Source of the DNA: an uncultured Candidatus Planktophila sp.
GTDB taxonomy: Bacteria > Actinomycetota > Actinomycetes > Nanopelagicales > Nanopelagicaceae
DNA length: 6,901 nt
NCBI GenBank assembly: GCA_937927965.1
Contig: CALEZA010000133.1
Location: 1-6,901 of the forward strand
Reading direction: 5' to 3'
The notes beneath the pieces were generated by a model. That model made no database searches. It worked only from the letters and a program-made list of their open reading frames with translations, and was not told where the DNA came from. Of this stretch, positions 5,516 through 6,901 are shown piece after piece. The position numbers were made by a program, and so were the translations under genes. Position 1 is the stretch's first letter; every line of letters begins with the position of its first letter.

Positions 5516-5908
5516 CTAAGCCTTAAGCCACTCATTGATGTGATTGGTAGCCTCTTGAGGAGCAAACCATGTGAGCTCTTCATTGTCTCCATCGACGGTG
5601 AAGAGTGCTTCTATCTGATCCCAACGCAGAGGGGCGAGCAATTCGATACTTGTTTCATCAAAAGCACCGCACTGATCCTCTGGGATCTCAAGTGCAATCA
5701 CAATGGCGCAACCTGACTGCTCATTTTGTAAATCGAGAGCATCCTCTGCCGCTAGCATGGAGAGTGAAAATTCAATCTCCTCCTCATCCATCTCGGAGTG
5801 AGTGGCTTGAAAAATCGGAGTTGGGGCGAAAACCTCAGCAACTTCAAGGCTCTTCTCATTGAGAAAGTCTTGAATTTCATCTGCAGTCGATCCCAGATAC
5901 ACGCGCAT
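5516..5908 (-). CDS. DUF6912-type small acidic protein of unknown function
   Basis: A 130-residue protein from the ATG at 5908. The start MRVYLGST, the middle FAPTPIF...DEEEIEFSLSMLAAEDAL, and the end FTVDGDNEELTWFAPQEA resemble actinobacterial proteins I know as DUF6912 (MRVY..AT, then VTP, DEEELEY..L..AA, and LLWYATQE). No catalytic motif is known to me. It is very acidic: about 30 Asp/Glu against 4 Lys/Arg. There is no signal peptide or membrane segment. A GTG at 5944 would add 12 residues and overlap the upstream ATPase gene by 20 bases. I prefer the ATG because the family begins with MRVY and a -10-like hexamer sits just upstream. The stop is 3 bases before pdtaS, and the likely pdtaS ribosome site lies inside this gene's last codons, suggesting coupled translation. 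Function unknown. Confidence 0.75.
   Translation of the reverse strand: MRVYLGSTADEIQDFLNEKSLEVAEVFAPTPIFQATHSEMDEEEIEFSLSMLAAEDALDLQNEQSGCAIVIALEIPEDQCGAFDETSIELLAPLRWDQIEALFTVDGDNEELTWFAPQEATNHINEWLKA
5521..5526 (-). promoter_or_regulatory. Ribosome binding site of pdtaS inside the end of the upstream gene
   Basis: Minus-strand TTAAGG lies eight bases before the pdtaS ATG and overlaps the last codons of the DUF6912-type gene. It supports the chosen pdtaS start and translational coupling of the two genes. Confidence 0.5.
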
Positions 5909-5916
5909 AGGTGAAG

Positions 5917-5922
5917 AATATA
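5917..5922 (-). promoter_or_regulatory. Candidate internal -10 for a leaderless DUF6912-type transcript
   Basis: Minus-strand TATATT (five of six to TATAAT) is followed by eight bases (CTTCACCT) and the ATG at 5908, the same geometry as at msrA. It lies just past the stop of the upstream ATPase gene (TAA at 5927-5925). There is no Shine-Dalgarno. A clear -35 is lacking. It suggests the last two genes can be transcribed separately from the ATPase. Confidence 0.42.
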
Positions 5923-5924
5923 GG

Positions 5925-6901
5925 TTAATTACTCCAGTCAGCACTCTCAGCGCTCAGCCGAGATATCGCCGCTCGAAGATTCGATTTAGGGGCAGAAAGT
6001 GCCAATGTGCTCTTAGCTGATTGAGCTTTCCTGACCGATTTCATATCTCGTGGCAAGAGAAATGGAGAGGTCATTCCTGACAATGTGCCATGGGCAATTA
6101 TTTGAGCTCTCCTTTTTCGATTCATGGCAGGGAGATGATTGAGGACGATTCCAAGATCAGATTGTGGTCGACTGCTCCTGAGTTCCTGAAGATTCAGCGT
6201 TAATTGTTGCGACCGTAACTCTTGTTCTGATGAAACTATCCATAGTTGAGAATGCAGCTCTGTGGCCCACTGCATCGAATAATCTCCAAGCCTGTGACCA
6301 ATCAATCGTTGTGCAAGATCTGTGAATTTTCCACAATCAATCACCATCACATCAAATTGATTGGAGGCTCTACTCACTGCTGAAACTTGGTCTAGTGTTG
6401 AGAGCTCAACACACGAAAACCCCTGATCGCTCTTCACAATATCTCTATGAATTCCATAGATATCCAATAAAGAAGCCACTGAAGGATTGGTTCTATCTCC
6501 ATCGATAAGCAATGTTCGCCTGCCTGAAGATGAAAATTCCTGCGCAAGATTGATCGCAATGGTGGTCGATCCGGCTGCTGCTCCCATTGATGCCAAACCC
6601 ACGATTGTGGGAGTAGTAGGAGGAAGTATTCGCAGACTCCGAGGAGTCTTGTAATGGCGAACCTCTTCACTGAGATGAATTGCAGATATCGGACTTATTT
6701 TTGGATCTACCTCGATTGCAGTTACTCGAGAGGAGTGCAAGATCGGCGCGTGTTGAGGTATCTCAAAGCCTTGCGAGTAAAGGAGGGTGAATGCATCCTC
6801 AGAATGACGCTCATAGAATTGCGTAAGTTCTTGATAGATACGAGCGCGGTGAATTACTTCCCACCCTTGAGCAATAAAATGCTTAATAGCCTCTCTCTCA
6901 A
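5925..6901 (-). CDS. CpaE/Ssd-like P-loop ATPase of the ParA/MinD family with degenerate Walker A (5' end outside window)
   Basis: The frame is open from the right edge to the TAA at 5925, giving at least 324 codons and no ATG between 6741 and 6901. The TTG at 6740-6738 is an internal Leu codon, not a convincing start. The visible N-terminal part (about 90 residues, with GWEVIHRARIYQEL and DAFTLLYSQG) could be the end of a receiver-like domain, as in CpaE. The ATPase domain follows: IVGLASMGAAAGSTT (Walker A region, GAAAGSTT at 6584-6561), TLLIDGDRTNPSVASLL (the 'DxD' segment after strand 2), FDVMVIDCG (Walker B) and GIVLNHLP. The loop lacks both the signature lysine and the invariant P-loop lysine of ParA/MinD. 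Actinobacterial Ssd/CpaE homologues (Rv3660c type) share such a GGAGAS-like loop. Those usually sit beside Tad pilus/secretion genes, none of which is visible here. Role in septum placement or secretion is inference. It is followed 16 bases later by the DUF6912-type gene. Confidence 0.75.
   Translation of the reverse strand, partial: EREAIKHFIAQGWEVIHRARIYQELTQFYERHSEDAFTLLYSQGFEIPQHAPILHSSRVTAIEVDPKISPISAIHLSEEVRHYKTPRSLRILPPTTPTIVGLASMGAAAGSTTIAINLAQEFSSSGRRTLLIDGDRTNPSVASLLDIYGIHRDIVKSDQGFSCVELSTLDQVSAVSRASNQFDVMVIDCGKFTDLAQRLIGHRLGDYSMQWATELHSQLWIVSSEQELRSQQLTLNLQELRSSRPQSDLGIVLNHLPAMNRKRRAQIIAHGTLSGMTSPFLLPRDMKSVRKAQSAKSTLALSAPKSNLRAAISRLSAESADWSN

Noticed and set aside
1..6901. CRISPR array, insertion sequence, prophage, toxin-antitoxin or defence island
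   Set aside because: No spaced direct repeats, transposase motifs, terminal inverted repeats or recognisable defence proteins were seen on either strand. Every large open frame is accounted for by a core or regulatory gene.

Overview
The window reads as a compact chromosomal piece of a free-living, low-to-medium GC actinobacterium. The diagnostic clue is a WhiB1-type iron-sulfur regulator gene arranged tail to tail with a PdtaS-type sensor kinase gene, the same arrangement as whiB1/pdtaS in mycobacteria. A DUF6912-type protein and a CpaE/Ssd-like ATPase, both of actinobacterial type, support this. GC looks to be in the 40s by eye (not computed), and genes abut or overlap, which fits a streamlined lineage such as the freshwater acI/Nanopelagicales group. 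That placement is inference; only 'Actinobacteria' is well supported.

Layout: (1) Positions 1-2322, minus strand: a likely co-transcribed set running right to left. It holds a MalY/PatB-type cystathionine beta-lyase or aminotransferase, then a Cys/Met-metabolism PLP enzyme of the actinobacterial cystathionine gamma-lyase type, then the first 71 bases of a gene encoding an exported or membrane-anchored protein that leaves the window on the left. (2) 2323-3526: an AlkA-like HhH-GPD DNA glycosylase on the plus strand, diverging from malY and ending exactly where the convergent msrA gene ends. (3) 3527-3773: a short divergent region with a tRNA-Arg(CCG) gene and the leader of whiB1. (4) 3774-4040: whiB1, whose stop codon overlaps that of the next gene. 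(5) 4037-6901, minus strand: an apparent three-gene operon. It is read as a CpaE/Ssd-like P-loop ATPase (its 5' end lies beyond the right edge), then a very acidic DUF6912-type protein, then PdtaS.

Themes: sulfur amino acids (transsulfuration enzymes, plus MsrA repairing methionine sulfoxide), damage repair (alkylation glycosylase, MsrA) and stress sensing (WhiB1, PdtaS). Several starts lack a Shine-Dalgarno sequence but have a -10-like hexamer 6-8 bases before the ATG, pointing to leaderless transcripts. whiB1 is the only gene with a strong Shine-Dalgarno.

I see no mobile element, CRISPR array, defence system or phage gene, and no wholly new system. The most unusual points are the CpaE/Ssd-like ATPase whose P-loop lacks both lysines, its operon with DUF6912 and PdtaS, and a PdtaS with no cysteine at all. 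No stretch over 300 bases lacks a gene; the longest non-coding stretch is 3641-3773.
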